Shown here: positions 38,521 to 47,987 of the stretch, in pieces
How positions within the stretch are numbered: position 1 is the first letter of the stretch
How the letters are laid out: each line of letters opens with the position of its first letter
Assembly: GCF_014837015.1 (NCBI RefSeq)
Contig: NZ_JACSPT010000008.1
Coordinates: forward strand, 1 to 64,000
Source of the DNA: Acinetobacter pecorum
Lineage (GTDB): Bacteria; Pseudomonadota; Gammaproteobacteria; Pseudomonadales; Moraxellaceae
DNA: 64,000 nucleotides
Reading direction: 5' to 3'
Notes under the pieces: model-generated
Databases searched by the model: none
The model's input: the letters and a program-made list of their open reading frames with translations, nothing else
Told to the model about the DNA's origin: nothing
Translations under genes and position numbers: made by a program

Positions 38521-39549
38521 TCACAGATTGACGCTAGTGATCAATTTTTTCATGGCAGTCGGAATACCGGCATCGGTTGCTGTTTGTGGACTCATCCAGC
38601 AGCCTTGCAGTTCAATCGCCAGATGCTCCTGCTGATCCTGATCTACAGCAAAAACAATCGCTTCAAGGTGCCAGGTAAAATGGGTAAAACTGTGGCTAAT
38701 CTGGGTCTTTTTGACGATATTTTTCAGGCCCAGCTGCTGGCATCGCTGTTCCAATTCATGTGCATTTTCAATAATCGGCAGACACCAGAGACCGCCCCAA
38801 AGACCACTATTGGGACGTTGCTGCCAGAGCCAGTCTGTACCGGACTGGATCAGCAAGACCTGAGCAGAGCGTACTGGAACCGGTTTTTTGGCCTTCTTGA
38901 AAGGCAATTCATTTTCCAGTCCTTGCTGATGTGCCTTGCAATGCTGCTGCATGGGACAATACAGACACAAAGGCTTTTTTGGCGTACATACGGTTGCTCC
39001 CAGATCCATAATCGCCTGAGTATAGTCATGATTGCGTTCAACAGGACAGAGCTGTTCCGCCAGTTGCCATAGGGCACGTTCATGCACCGGTCTGGACAGA
39101 TCATCTTCAATGGCAAAGAAACGTGACAATACCCGTTTAACATTACCATCCATGATTACGCCATATTGACGTAAACCCAGTGACATCAGGGCGCCCGCGG
39201 TAGAACGGCCAATGCCGGGCAAAGCCATCCATTCTTCCAGAGTTTGAGGGAACTGCTGCTGTGCCGTCACGATGCCGGCCGCTTTATGCAGATTGCGGGC
39301 GCGGGCATAATAGCCGAGACCTGCCCAGTAAGGTGCAACCTCATCCCATGAGGCTTGACCTAAGTCCTGAACAGTCGGAAAACGCTGGATAAATCGTTCG
39401 AAATATTGCAGTACAGTTTTGACCTGGGTTTGCTGCAACATGATTTCAGAGACCCAGACTTTATATGGATCATCTGTCACCTGCCAGGGCAAGTCATGAC
39501 GACCATGCACATCAAACCATTCCAACAGGGCATCTGAAAATACGAACAT
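38521..39549 (-). CDS. mutY: A/G-specific adenine DNA glycosylase
   Basis: A 342-residue repair enzyme that removes adenine paired with 8-oxoguanine. Catalytic Glu35 (SEIMLQQTQ), helix-hairpin-helix LPGIGRSTAGA, Asp134 (MDGNVKR), and the [4Fe-4S] set Cys188/195/198/204 (C-x6-C-x2-C-x5-C) are present; a NUDIX-like domain follows for 8-oxoG recognition. The frame opens with a GTG at 39555, but the ATG at 39549 has TAGG at a better spacing. The first gene of a likely five-gene minus-strand run. Confidence 0.95.
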   Translation of the reverse strand: MFVFSDALLEWFDVHGRHDLPWQVTDDPYKVWVSEIMLQQTQVKTVLQYFERFIQRFPTVQDLGQASWDEVAPYWAGLGYYARARNLHKAAGIVTAQQQFPQTLEEWMALPGIGRSTAGALMSLGLRQYGVIMDGNVKRVLSRFFAIEDDLSRPVHERALWQLAEQLCPVERNHDYTQAIMDLGATVCTPKKPLCLYCPMQQHCKAHQQGLENELPFKKAKKPVPVRSAQVLLIQSGTDWLWQQRPNSGLWGGLWCLPIIENAHELEQRCQQLGLKNIVKKTQISHSFTHFTWHLEAIVFAVDQDQQEHLAIELQGCWMSPQTATDAGIPTAMKKLITSVNL

Positions 39550-39663
39550 GAACACCTAGCAACCGAATAAACAGCAGCTAGTATAGCGGAATCAGCAGGG
39601 TGGGAATGTGAAAAGTAGGATAAAAATGGCTGCTCATTTATTTGGGCAGAAGAGTGATTTCAA

Positions 39664-39694
39664 AAAAATAAACGCTCCGTAGAGCATTTATTTT
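39664..39694 (-). terminator. Terminator of the HIT gene
   Basis: Minus strand: AAATAAATGCTC-TAC-GGAGCGTTTATTT followed by more T residues, about 20 bases after the HIT stop codon. Confidence 0.8.
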
Positions 39695-39709
39695 TGATAT
39701 AGAACCTGG

Positions 39710-40072
39710 TTAATCATTAATTCCCCAGCGCTCATCCAGCTTCAAGGTTTTGCCTGCATAACGCGGAATAATATGAATATGCAGATGTTCTACCTTTTCC
39801 TGAAATACTTCACCATCAATAAAACCGACATGAAACCCGGCAGGCTGGTAGCGTAATTGTAGTTCATTACGTGCCTGTTCCAGTAAAGACATCAAACTTT
39901 TACGTTCTTTGTCGGTCACTTCAAAAAATGAGGCCACATGCCGTAATGGAATCACGACACAGTGACCTTCGGACAATGAATTCGGTTCAGGCAACACCAC
40001 ACCATAATCATTTTTGGCAATGACATCATATTCGTCAAAATTGCAGTAGGGGCAGTTGGTTTCAGCCATCAT
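39710..40072 (-). CDS. HIT-family nucleotide hydrolase
   Basis: A 120-residue histidine-triad protein with the HLHIHIIPR active site near the C-terminus (His-x-His-x-His). It also has an N-terminal CPYCNF pair that is common in this branch. It hydrolyses dinucleoside polyphosphates or AMP conjugates. Three ATGs compete at 40078, 40072 and 40069; the GAGGAG site lies 7 bases before the second, which was chosen. Confidence 0.85.
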   Translation of the reverse strand: MMAETNCPYCNFDEYDVIAKNDYGVVLPEPNSLSEGHCVVIPLRHVASFFEVTDKERKSLMSLLEQARNELQLRYQPAGFHVGFIDGEVFQEKVEHLHIHIIPRYAGKTLKLDERWGIND

Positions 40073-40163
40073 ATACATTCTCCTCTGGTAGGATTTATCT
40101 TTCTTTTCTTCATGAAGTATCTGAAATATTCAGCCTGTAAACAAGCCGAATAGTTGTTTCTAT

Positions 40164-40898
40164 TTATGCCAAACGGCGATCCAGTAAGGCGTACATTGCT
40201 GCCAGGCCTTTTTGTTCCGCTTCTGGATTGTAGCCAAGATCCACGCCATTGGCTTTGGCCCGTTCATCGGCAAGCGGGTTGCTAAAGCCATGTTTGGCAT
40301 TTTCAAAAACAGTCACTTCATGTTTGACCTTGGCAGCCTGCATTTCCTCGCGGAAACTGGCAACATCATCCAGCGTTACCATACTGTCCAGTTCTCCATG
40401 CAGTACTAGGATTTCTGCCTGTACCTGACCTTCCTGAGCCGGTGCTTTTGGCGTCAGATTGGCATGAAAAGTGACGACTGCTTTTAATGGGGCATTGGAA
40501 CGGGCCAGATCCAGTACGACTTTGCCTCCGTAGCAGAAACCAATCGCTGCGAGTTTTTCGGGATTAACTTCATCCTGCGCTGCCAGAGCATTCAAAGCCG
40601 CTGTGGCACGGTTAACGATGGTGTCAGGATCTGCAAAAGTCTGCATCATCCACTGATATGCCTGATCAGAATTGGTCGTGACTTTTTTGTCCCCATACAT
40701 GTCCATGGCCAAGGCCGCATAGCCATGTTCTGCAAGTTCACGGGCACGCTGTTCGGTATATTCGTTACGACCCCACCATTCTGGTGCAACCAGTATACCG
40801 GCAACAGGAGTATCAGTTTCTGGTGCGGCAAAATAACCGATTAATGGGCTGCCATCCTGTGCAGTGTAATGAATTTCGCGGGTCTTGATTGCTGCCAT
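40164..40898 (-). CDS. Dienelactone hydrolase family protein
   Basis: A 244-residue alpha/beta hydrolase of the dienelactone hydrolase family. The nucleophile is Cys122 in IGFCYGG rather than serine, the acid is probably the Asp in HGELDSMV (about 172), and the base is the His in ENAKHGFSNP (about 208). It could open lactones in aromatic degradation, but no chlorocatechol genes are nearby, so a general esterase-type role is as likely. A single gene between HIT and the FKBP pair. Confidence 0.85.
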   Translation of the reverse strand: MAAIKTREIHYTAQDGSPLIGYFAAPETDTPVAGILVAPEWWGRNEYTEQRARELAEHGYAALAMDMYGDKKVTTNSDQAYQWMMQTFADPDTIVNRATAALNALAAQDEVNPEKLAAIGFCYGGKVVLDLARSNAPLKAVVTFHANLTPKAPAQEGQVQAEILVLHGELDSMVTLDDVASFREEMQAAKVKHEVTVFENAKHGFSNPLADERAKANGVDLGYNPEAEQKGLAAMYALLDRRLA

Positions 40899-41002
40899 GC
40901 TGACGTCCTCTATTGTTGTTGAATCGCTTGATTAAAACATAACATAGCAAAACTGGTCGGGATGTGACATGAAAACTTGCAATTTAGGGAGGTTGAAAGG
41001 CA

Positions 41003-41035
41003 TAAAAAAAGAGAGGTAAATCTAGAACCTCTCTG
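41003..41035 (-). terminator. Terminator of the first FKBP gene
   Basis: Minus strand: GAGAGGT and ACCTCTC arms around a 9-base loop, then seven T residues. It lies about 27 bases after the stop codon. Confidence 0.85.
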
Positions 41036-41062
41036 CTTTTTTATCAGGAAAAATAGGATTTA

Positions 41063-41752
41063 TTATTTAATAATTTCCAGTAATTCCACATCAAAAATCA
41101 AGGTACTGTTCGGCTCAATTACATCCCCTGAACCAATTTGTCCGTAGGCCAGTTCAGCCGGAATGAAGAAACGATATTTGGCACCTTCTTTCATCAGCTG
41201 CAAGCCTTCGGTCCAGCCAGTAATGACCTGGGTGGTACGGAATACCACGGGCTGATTACGGGCAATCGAACTGTCAAAAACTGTACCATCAATCAAACGG
41301 CCTTCATAATGTACGCGGACATTACTGTTTGCATTCGGCGATTTGCCTTTGCCTTCCTGAAGAATCTGATATTGCAGGCCTGATTTGGTGGTTTTAATCC
41401 CAGGTTTTTTGGCATTCTCTGCCAGAAACGCCTGACCAATTCTGGCATTTTCATCAGCCTGTTTTTTCAGGGTAATCAGCTCTTTGGCTTCAGCCTGACG
41501 CTTGAACTGGGTCAATACCCGCGCCATCTCTTCTTCACTTAAAGTCGCCTGTTTTCCGGCAGCAGCAGCTTTTAAACCGGCACTGAAGGCATCCAGATCA
41601 ATACCTTGTAAAGAGTCTGCATTACTTTTTCCCATCAGATAACCAAAGCTGTAACCCACCTGTTCTGCTTCAGAACTTTTAGTGGTGATGTCTTTGGCAA
41701 AAAGACTGCCAGAACTTAGCAGTAAAACCAGCAAGCTTATTTGTATTTTCAT
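41063..41752 (-). CDS. FKBP-type peptidyl-prolyl isomerase, periplasmic
   Basis: A 229-residue isomerase with signal peptide (SLFA-KD, residue 19), a helical dimerisation domain (about 25-115, FkpA/Mip type) and a C-terminal FKBP domain. Conserved active-site residues are visible: [16 protein letters not shown], the [12 protein letters not shown] helix and the aromatic-lined pocket. It folds proline-containing periplasmic proteins. The ATG at 41752 is preferred over 41758 because GAGAA is well spaced. It lies downstream of a second FKBP gene, with a palindromic terminator between. Confidence 0.9.
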   Translation of the reverse strand: MKIQISLLVLLLSSGSLFAKDITTKSSEAEQVGYSFGYLMGKSNADSLQGIDLDAFSAGLKAAAAGKQATLSEEEMARVLTQFKRQAEAKELITLKKQADENARIGQAFLAENAKKPGIKTTKSGLQYQILQEGKGKSPNANSNVRVHYEGRLIDGTVFDSSIARNQPVVFRTTQVITGWTEGLQLMKEGAKYRFFIPAELAYGQIGSGDVIEPNSTLIFDVELLEIIK

Positions 41753-41768
41753 TATCATTTCTCAAAAT

Positions 41769-41796
41769 AAAGGAGAGCACAGTGCTCTCCTTATTC
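41769..41796 (-). terminator. Hairpin/terminator between the two FKBP genes
   Basis: AAGGAGAGCAC-A-GTGCTCTCCTT is an 11-bp perfect stem, followed on the minus strand by TTATTTT. The weak U-tract could allow read-through into the second FKBP gene. Confidence 0.65.
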
Positions 41797-41801
41797 GTGG
41801 A

Positions 41802-42506
41802 TTATTTGACTTCGATCAGTTCCACATCAAAAATCAAAGTGCTGTTAGGAGGAATAGTTCCTGGTACGCCCTGTTCGCCATAAGCCAGTTTTGCCGGAAT
41901 ATATAGCGTGGCTTTGCCGCCTTCTTTCATCAGTTGCAACCCTTCGGTCCAGCCTGGAATCACCTGGTTGAGTGGGAACTCAATCGGCTCACCACGTTCG
42001 ACCGAGCTGTCAAATACGGTACCATCAACCAGTTTTCCGGTGTAATGGACTTTCACGATTGACGATGCCGCAGGCTGTTTGCCGGTGCCTTCTTTAGTGA
42101 CTAGATATTGCAAACCAGATGCTGTGGTTTTTACCCCTGCTTTTTTGGCATTCTCAGTTAGGAAAGTATCGCTGGATGCTTGAGCCTGCTTGGCACTGTC
42201 GACTTGCTTTTGCTGCATTTCTTTCTGGAACTGCTCATAAGCGGCCTGTAATTCTTCTTCAGTATAAGCAGGTGCAGTACGGGCATGACCTTCACGAACA
42301 CCTGTCACAAAGCTGTCAATATCCAGCTCAGGTGGAGTTTGGTGAGCAACTTCATAACCAAGTGCATAGCTGATTTTAGAAACAGCTGAGGCATTTTTAG
42401 ATGCTTTTGTTGTTTGAGCAGCTGGGTTTTGAGTTGCATAGTAAACAGGTACTAGCGCGGCACCGCCTAAAAGAACAGCGACAGCAATCGGTAAGGCCTT
42501 ACTCAT
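41802..42506 (-). CDS. fkpA: FKBP-type peptidyl-prolyl isomerase (K-locus border gene)
   Basis: A 234-residue paralogue of the gene at 41063 with the same plan: N-terminal membrane or signal segment (residues 5-23), helical dimerisation domain, and C-terminal FKBP domain with [16 protein letters not shown] and [12 protein letters not shown]. In Acinetobacter the gene flanking wzc at the left edge of the capsule locus is an FKBP isomerase named fkpA; the position here matches. There is no evidence that it takes part in capsule assembly. Confidence 0.88.
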   Translation of the reverse strand: MSKALPIAVAVLLGGAALVPVYYATQNPAAQTTKASKNASAVSKISYALGYEVAHQTPPELDIDSFVTGVREGHARTAPAYTEEELQAAYEQFQKEMQQKQVDSAKQAQASSDTFLTENAKKAGVKTTASGLQYLVTKEGTGKQPAASSIVKVHYTGKLVDGTVFDSSVERGEPIEFPLNQVIPGWTEGLQLMKEGGKATLYIPAKLAYGEQGVPGTIPPNSTLIFDVELIEVK

Positions 42507-42631
42507 GTATTATTCCAATCTAATGTTATCGTGGAGGTTCATTCCATCTTAGCAGAAAATTTTGAGAAATCTTGCAGAATGGGTGGTTTTTTAGCAAGCG
42601 AATACCGCAATTCTGTTGAAGCTGGAAGACA

Positions 42632-42663
42632 TAAAAAAAACCAGCAATTGCTGGTTTTTTTTA
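42632..42663 (-). terminator. Terminator of the first wzc
   Basis: AAAAACCAGCAATTGCTGGTTTTT is a perfect palindromic stem with long A and T flanks, about 10 bases after the wzc stop. Confidence 0.9.
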
Positions 42664-42672
42664 TGAATGGGG

Positions 42673-44856
42673 TCAGCTATTTTGTACTCTAGACTTATAA
42701 CTGTAAATGTAATCGTAACTATAGCTTCCTGCGGCCGAAGGCTGAATATCATTCAGGATAAAGCCATTTACGATACAACCGGCTTGTTTAAAACGGTTCA
42801 ATGTCAGCTCAAGCTCCTTCATTTGAGTTTTTGCATAGCGTGCCACGACCAAATTGAGTCCGACATATCGGGCTACGATAGTCGCATCCGTGACCGCCAA
42901 TACAGGTGGTGTGTCAATAATGATATGGTCATAGTGTGGAATCACAGATTGCAGTAGCTCCTGAAAGCATACCGAATTAAGAAGCTCAGATGGATGGGTT
43001 GAGCTTTTACCGCAGGTGATGACATTTAAGTTCGGAAGATTGGTGTTTTGTATCGTCTGTTCTAATGTAATTTGCTCATTCAGGTATTCAGTTAATCCAT
43101 TTTGATGATCCAGATCAAAATATTTGTGGATATGACCACGACGCAAGTCTGCATCAATCACCAGTACGCGTTTGTTTTTTTCTGCCATGATGACCGCCAG
43201 GTTGCTACAAACAAATGATTTTCCAACTTTGGGTGCGGGACCTGAAATCATAATGATGTTGTTCTTGGCCTGGCCAAGGGCAAAATGGCTCGCAGTGCGG
43301 ATGCTGCGCAAACTTTCGATCGCAATATCATCGCTATGTTTAAGGGCCAATACAAAAGGAATATTTTTCTTTTTCAGGAGTTTTAGCCCAGGTTTCTGAC
43401 TCGGGGAGTGTGCGATATTCGCATAGACCGGAAGCCCCAGTTGATATTCTATCTGACTGCTCTCTTTCACCCCGGAACGCAGCATATTGCGGAATAATGC
43501 CACCAGGATTCCCAGGAAAATACCGAACCAGAAGGCGAGGAACAGAATCAGGGGTGTTTTCTGTTGCATCTGGTCAATCGGTTCAAGTGCGGTATCAATG
43601 ATATGGACATTGCCAATTTCACCCGCTTTGGCAATACGCAGTTGCTGATAGGAATTTACCAGGTTGGTATACAGTTGCTGTTTGACTTCTACATCACGTG
43701 ACAGTTGCAAGAACTGGCGTTGGATCTCTGGAACATTTTTAAGTGCGGTATTCAGCTCGCCAATCTTGCCATTGATGACCCGAAGTTGAGCGGTAATTTC
43801 CCGCATGGCCGGATGTAGTGCTGCATATTTGGCACCTATTTCAGCCTGTCTCTGTTCGAGTAAGACTTTTTGTGTTTCGAGGGTGACGCTCTGGTTTAAG
43901 TACAATTCAGATTCTTTAGCAATATCAACAGTATTATGCTGTTGGCGGAATTTATTAAAGGCAAATTCTGCATTATCCAGCTGTTTTCTTAAATCCGGTA
44001 ATTGTTCATCCAGAAATGCCAGTGTCTGGGCTGTTTCTGTGGAACGGCGTGTAATATTATGCTGGCTATAAAGGGCTAAAATCGTGTTCAGTACTTTGGT
44101 GATGTGCTGTTTATCTTGCCCCTGATAACGAAGCTGCAGAACACCACTCAGTTCGCCTTTTTCTGTAACGGAGTAATTGGCGAGAATGGAATCAATCGCT
44201 GTAGGCAGCGAGAGTTTTTGAACTCGATAGCTGTTATCTAGCTTATCCTGAGTGAAGATGGCAACTTTCCAGTCTCCCTGTGCAGCTTTGCCTTGAACGG
44301 CCTGGTTAAGTGGCCCTTGAAAGACAATTTCTTCTGTAGCTGGATTGATCAGGCTAAAGCTCTGTGGTTGAAATTTTAGCAGGAGACTTTTATCCAGATA
44401 CGCTGCAGGAACTTCAAACTGACGGATATCAAAGCTTTTAAGACCTTCTTTAAAGCGTACTGTTTCAGGCTGATATTCGGTTTGCGAGTTTCTTCCCTGA
44501 ATAAGACGGTTGATAAAAGATTCTTCAGTACTGGCGATATGCAGATCCAGATTTAAACGATCAATCACGGACTCAAGAATAGTGCGTGATTTTAACACCT
44601 CAATCTCAGCATTCGACGAAGACATCTGACTAATAATACTTGACAGGCTGCCTAATAAAGCAGCTGATGCCCCTCTACTTTCCTCGACCTGGACAATTGC
44701 ATCTACCTTATAGCTAGGGGCTGCGGTACGTATATACAGCAGCACGACAATCAGGCTGAGCAAGCCACATAACAGGATGAGTTTCCATTGCGCGAGCAGG
44801 GAAAAGAACACCCCTTTTAGGTCAATCATATTTTCGGTATTGTTATTTTTGTTCAT
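42673..44856 (-). CDS. wzc: Capsule tyrosine autokinase Wzc, first copy
   Basis: A 727-residue polysaccharide co-polymerase and BY-kinase. Helix 1 (about 31-49), a periplasmic Wzz-like coiled-coil domain, helix 2 (about 428-450), then the cytoplasmic kinase: Walker A GPAPKVGKS, Walker A' VLVIDADLRRG, Walker B IIIDTPP. The C-terminal tail carries five tyrosines in a row of alternating residues (SYSYDYIYSY). It sets chain length and drives export with Wza. Its usual partner wzb is missing just upstream, while a second Wzc lies at 60301. Order on this strand: wza, wzb relic, wzc. Confidence 0.93.
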   Translation of the reverse strand: MNKNNNTENMIDLKGVFFSLLAQWKLILLCGLLSLIVVLLYIRTAAPSYKVDAIVQVEESRGASAALLGSLSSIISQMSSSNAEIEVLKSRTILESVIDRLNLDLHIASTEESFINRLIQGRNSQTEYQPETVRFKEGLKSFDIRQFEVPAAYLDKSLLLKFQPQSFSLINPATEEIVFQGPLNQAVQGKAAQGDWKVAIFTQDKLDNSYRVQKLSLPTAIDSILANYSVTEKGELSGVLQLRYQGQDKQHITKVLNTILALYSQHNITRRSTETAQTLAFLDEQLPDLRKQLDNAEFAFNKFRQQHNTVDIAKESELYLNQSVTLETQKVLLEQRQAEIGAKYAALHPAMREITAQLRVINGKIGELNTALKNVPEIQRQFLQLSRDVEVKQQLYTNLVNSYQQLRIAKAGEIGNVHIIDTALEPIDQMQQKTPLILFLAFWFGIFLGILVALFRNMLRSGVKESSQIEYQLGLPVYANIAHSPSQKPGLKLLKKKNIPFVLALKHSDDIAIESLRSIRTASHFALGQAKNNIIMISGPAPKVGKSFVCSNLAVIMAEKNKRVLVIDADLRRGHIHKYFDLDHQNGLTEYLNEQITLEQTIQNTNLPNLNVITCGKSSTHPSELLNSVCFQELLQSVIPHYDHIIIDTPPVLAVTDATIVARYVGLNLVVARYAKTQMKELELTLNRFKQAGCIVNGFILNDIQPSAAGSYSYDYIYSYKSRVQNS

Positions 44857-44875
44857 AATTTTACTATCTAAAAGT

Positions 44876-44905
44876 TTAAAAGTGATTTTTCCAGTCAGTG
44901 AGTTA
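44876..44905 (-). pseudogene. 3' relic of wzb
   Basis: Read on the minus strand, CTC-ACT-GAC-TGG-AAA-AAT-CAC-TTT-TAA gives L-T-D-W-K-N-H-F-stop. This matches the C-terminus of the intact Wzb at 62504 (I-A-D-W-K-K-Y-I-stop). The stop lies 19 bases before the wzc start, against 16 in the second copy. One codon upstream the frame hits a stop, and the phosphatase active site is absent: only 253 bases separate wza and wzc, too few for the 429-base gene. Most of wzb has been lost. Confidence 0.7.
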
Positions 44906-45080
44906 TTTTTTAATAAAATTATATAAAATAATCAAAGACTTGCTGCCTTTGCGAAAAAGGACTCTAAAATTCTGGTTATATGGTCCTTTCCTGAAATATC
45001 TAACCCGCATAAGGCCAGATATTTTAATAATGATCAGAAGAAGACAGTTCTTATTATGTCTGTTTCCTATTCAGTATTAA
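44898..45080 (+). other. Stray 60-codon frame in the place of wzb
   Basis: An open frame on the opposite strand starting with GTG, rich in Lys, Arg and Leu (LLPLRKRTLKFWLYGPFLKY). It has no clear ribosome site and no recognised family. It may be the cut end of an unrelated gene brought in when wzb was lost, or chance. Not called as a gene. Confidence 0.25.
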
Positions 45081-45109
45081 GCACCTGGTACTATATATAG
45101 CTAAATTAC

Positions 45110-46186
45110 CTATCGTATAGCCGAGTCAGCGACATATGAAAATGGAAGAATCTGGCTCACAACGCGTTCCCAACGAGTCAGACCTGTGGCATCTACATAG
45201 ACAATATCGTTACTACGCATCTTGAACTGTTTGGCCAGGCCAAAATCTCCAAGGTTGTTTAAACTTAAGTGATATATGTCGGTCATCTTGTTATCGGAAT
45301 TGCCACGTAAGACATAAATCCGGCTAGCACTCGCTGAATAGGGGTTGATGCCTTCACTTTCACCCAGCACATCCGCAAGCGTCATTCCCTGATCACGTAT
45401 TGGCAACGGTTTATTGGCACCTGCTTCCCCCATCACATAGATTTTCTGGTTTTCACGAGGGCTGATATAAAGAGTGTCATTTGGTTGAATCAAGAGTTTA
45501 TGTAAAGAATATCCAGCCTTTTCCAGTGCAATAGTATTCAGGTCATAGGTCACCCCCTGACGTACCAGTTGAATTGAAGTCGAGTCACCCTGCTCATTGA
45601 TACCGCCAGCCAGACCTAATGCTGTATAAACACTAATCGGTTGGTCAGACAGGTAAAACTGTCCTGCCGATTTCACATTGCCAACCACAGAATAGCGTTG
45701 TCCTTGATATGAAATCACGCGTACCACTACATCCGGGCGGTTTAAATAAGGTGTTAATAGGCGTCGTACTTCCTGATTCACTTGCGGAAGAGTTTTTCCT
45801 GCTGCTTTATAGCGTCCAATGAATGGAAAGTGAATATAACCATTCCGGTCAATTTGATAGCCGTTGTTATTATCGCTGGCCGTAGGGGCGGCACTGATTT
45901 CAGGATAAGCCCATAATTGAAAAGATAAGATATCACCCGGATTCAAGCGGTAATCCTGCACCTCGGTCTGAAATAAAGCAGCATAATGACTGAGATTATT
46001 TGTTTGGGCCGACTGTACGACAGGCAGGGTTTGCTGATTTAATTGCACCAGATTGACAGGTGTTCCTAGCTCAGTTTGATAGATGCCTTCTTTCGGTAAA
46101 TTATAGGTTTGAAAGCCGGATATTGCTGCACATCCAACTAAAGATAGGCTTAAGGTAAAAATACCTAAAAGGTGTCTATGGTTCAC
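45110..46186 (-). CDS. wza: Outer-membrane polysaccharide export protein Wza, first copy
   Basis: A 358-residue lipoprotein (lipobox LVGC, Cys19) that forms the outer-membrane channel for capsule export. The polysaccharide export domain is seen at YRLNPGDILSFQLWAYPEI (about residues 78-96), followed by SLBB domains (VVGNVKSAGQFYLSDQ; IYVMGEAGANKPL). The start is GTG at 46186 with a strong AAGGGG site 6 bases ahead. It is divergent from rmlB across a 736-base AT-rich gap. A second Wza at 62932 is similar over most of its length but clearly diverged. Confidence 0.93.
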   Translation of the reverse strand: MNHRHLLGIFTLSLSLVGCAAISGFQTYNLPKEGIYQTELGTPVNLVQLNQQTLPVVQSAQTNNLSHYAALFQTEVQDYRLNPGDILSFQLWAYPEISAAPTASDNNNGYQIDRNGYIHFPFIGRYKAAGKTLPQVNQEVRRLLTPYLNRPDVVVRVISYQGQRYSVVGNVKSAGQFYLSDQPISVYTALGLAGGINEQGDSTSIQLVRQGVTYDLNTIALEKAGYSLHKLLIQPNDTLYISPRENQKIYVMGEAGANKPLPIRDQGMTLADVLGESEGINPYSASASRIYVLRGNSDNKMTDIYHLSLNNLGDFGLAKQFKMRSNDIVYVDATGLTRWERVVSQILPFSYVADSAIR

Positions 46187-46922
46187 TTGAAACCCCTTTA
46201 TTTTTATATGTTCAGAATTGGTATTTATTAATAATTATTAATTTTTTTAATTCGATTTATGTGATTAACGTCTAAAAAATATAATATATCACATACCTTG
46301 TCTATAGCTATTTTTGACCCAATTAAATAACGCCAGGCTAAGATTTTGCAAAAAGATGGACGAAAATGGACGTGAAAGCTTGATTGAACAAGCGGTAGAG
46401 ATATAGAAAATTTTTTAAGATTATAAAGAAGATTAATTGTTTCTAATTGTTATTTTTTAATAGATGAGTTGAATCCAATGAAAGAAGCAATAACGATAGA
46501 AATTAATCGAGGAAAGTATTTTTATATAATTTTTATCTGATCTAAAGGTTTCTTAGATTGTTGATTTTTATTTAATTTAAGCATTAGTTTAATAATTTAT
46601 AGAATAATTATGCCTTATGGAATTAAAATAAAACATTGTTAATTAAAGTATTGGAATAAAAAAAATGATGAATATTAGAACAATATTGGCTGGAAAGTGG
46701 GTGCAGGATTAAGATCAATATAGGGTAAAAATATTTTTAAAAACGAAAATAGATTCATAAAATGTAACTACATTTAAGTATCGGCTTTTTTTGTAAGTGG
46801 TTTGTGTAATAGAATTAATATATCTTATGAACAAATCAATAAAAAAAGAGACGCTTAAAAGGCATCAATATATTAAAAATAATTAGTGAAAAGTAGAATA
46901 AAAATATTAAAGGGTATTTAAA
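46187..46922. other. 736-base divergent control region of the capsule locus
   Basis: Very AT-rich and without a recognised gene. It must contain promoters for wza (minus) and the sugar operon (plus). An inverted repeat TATGTGAT (46258-46265) / ATCACATA (46288-46295) lies 70-110 bases before the wza start and is a candidate regulator site. A 15-codon frame at about 46665-46710 is too short to support. No JUMPstart/ops element was found. Confidence 0.45.
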
Positions 46923-47987
46923 ATGGTGATGAAAATATTAGTGACTGGTGGAGCCGGTTTTATTGGATCTGCTGTCATCCGGCATCTGGTCAAGGAGACT
47001 GAACATCAAGTCTTAAATGTTGATAAGTTAACTTATGCGGGTAATCTAGAATCTTTAATTTCTATATCGGATCACCCACGTTACCATTTCTCTCAAACTG
47101 ATATTTGTGATCATGCAGCTTTAACACGACTATTTGCAAGCTTTGAACCCGATGTGGTCATGCATCTAGCGGCAGAGTCTCATGTGGACCGATCCATCGA
47201 TGGCCCAGCCGAATTTATTAAAACAAATATTGTCGGTACCTATACCTTATTAGAAGCTGCACGAAAGTATTGGCAAAAGCTGCCTGAAATTAAAAAATCC
47301 AGATTCAAATTCCACCATATTTCAACAGATGAGGTCTATGGAGATTTGGAAGGCACAACCGATCTGTTTGCAGAAACCACACCTTATTTGCCAAGTTCAC
47401 CTTATTCGGCCAGTAAGGCCAGCTCGGATCATCTGGTGCGTGCCTGGCATAGAACTTATGGTTTGCCAGTCGTGATCACAAACTGTTCCAATAACTATGG
47501 ACCTTATCATTTTCCTGAAAAACTGATTCCTTTGATGATCCTCAATGCTTTGGAAGGGAAGTCCTTACCAGTGTATGGTAATGGTCAGCAGGTTCGAGAC
47601 TGGCTTTTCGTAGAAGACCATGCCCGCGCTTTATATCAGGTTGCGACTCAAGGCATTGTAGGTGAGACCTATAATATTGGTGGATGGAATGAAAAACAAA
47701 ATATAGACGTGGTAAAAACCATCTGTCAGATTTTAGATGAATTAAAACCTCAACTGAATGGGGAACGTTATGAAAGCCTCATCACTTTTGTTAATGATCG
47801 GCCTGGACATGATCTGCGCTATGCCATTGATGCATCAAAAATTGAACGGGAACTGGGGTGGAAGCCACAGGAATCATTCGAGACCGGTATCCGTAAAACT
47901 GTGAAGTGGTATCTGGATAATCTGACATGGTGTCATCGCGTTCAGGATGGTTCTTATCAGCGTGAACGTTTAGGGGAGGCAGTCTAA
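46923..47987 (+). CDS. rmlB: dTDP-glucose 4,6-dehydratase
   Basis: A 354-residue extended short-chain dehydratase making dTDP-4-keto-6-deoxyglucose. It has the Rossmann start [10 protein letters not shown], the catalytic segment STDEVYGD and the YSASK pair (Tyr and Lys of the active site). The ATG at 46923 has AAAGGG 8 bases ahead. It is first in a plus-strand operon and its stop overlaps the rmlA start (TAATG). It provides the branch-point sugar for the Fdt steps downstream. Confidence 0.95.
   Translation: MVMKILVTGGAGFIGSAVIRHLVKETEHQVLNVDKLTYAGNLESLISISDHPRYHFSQTDICDHAALTRLFASFEPDVVMHLAAESHVDRSIDGPAEFIKTNIVGTYTLLEAARKYWQKLPEIKKSRFKFHHISTDEVYGDLEGTTDLFAETTPYLPSSPYSASKASSDHLVRAWHRTYGLPVVITNCSNNYGPYHFPEKLIPLMILNALEGKSLPVYGNGQQVRDWLFVEDHARALYQVATQGIVGETYNIGGWNEKQNIDVVKTICQILDELKPQLNGERYESLITFVNDRPGHDLRYAIDASKIERELGWKPQESFETGIRKTVKWYLDNLTWCHRVQDGSYQRERLGEAV

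Noticed and set aside
46665-46710. 15-codon frame (MMNIRTILAGKWVQD) in the capsule control region
   Set aside because: Too short, no ribosome site, no partner downstream.
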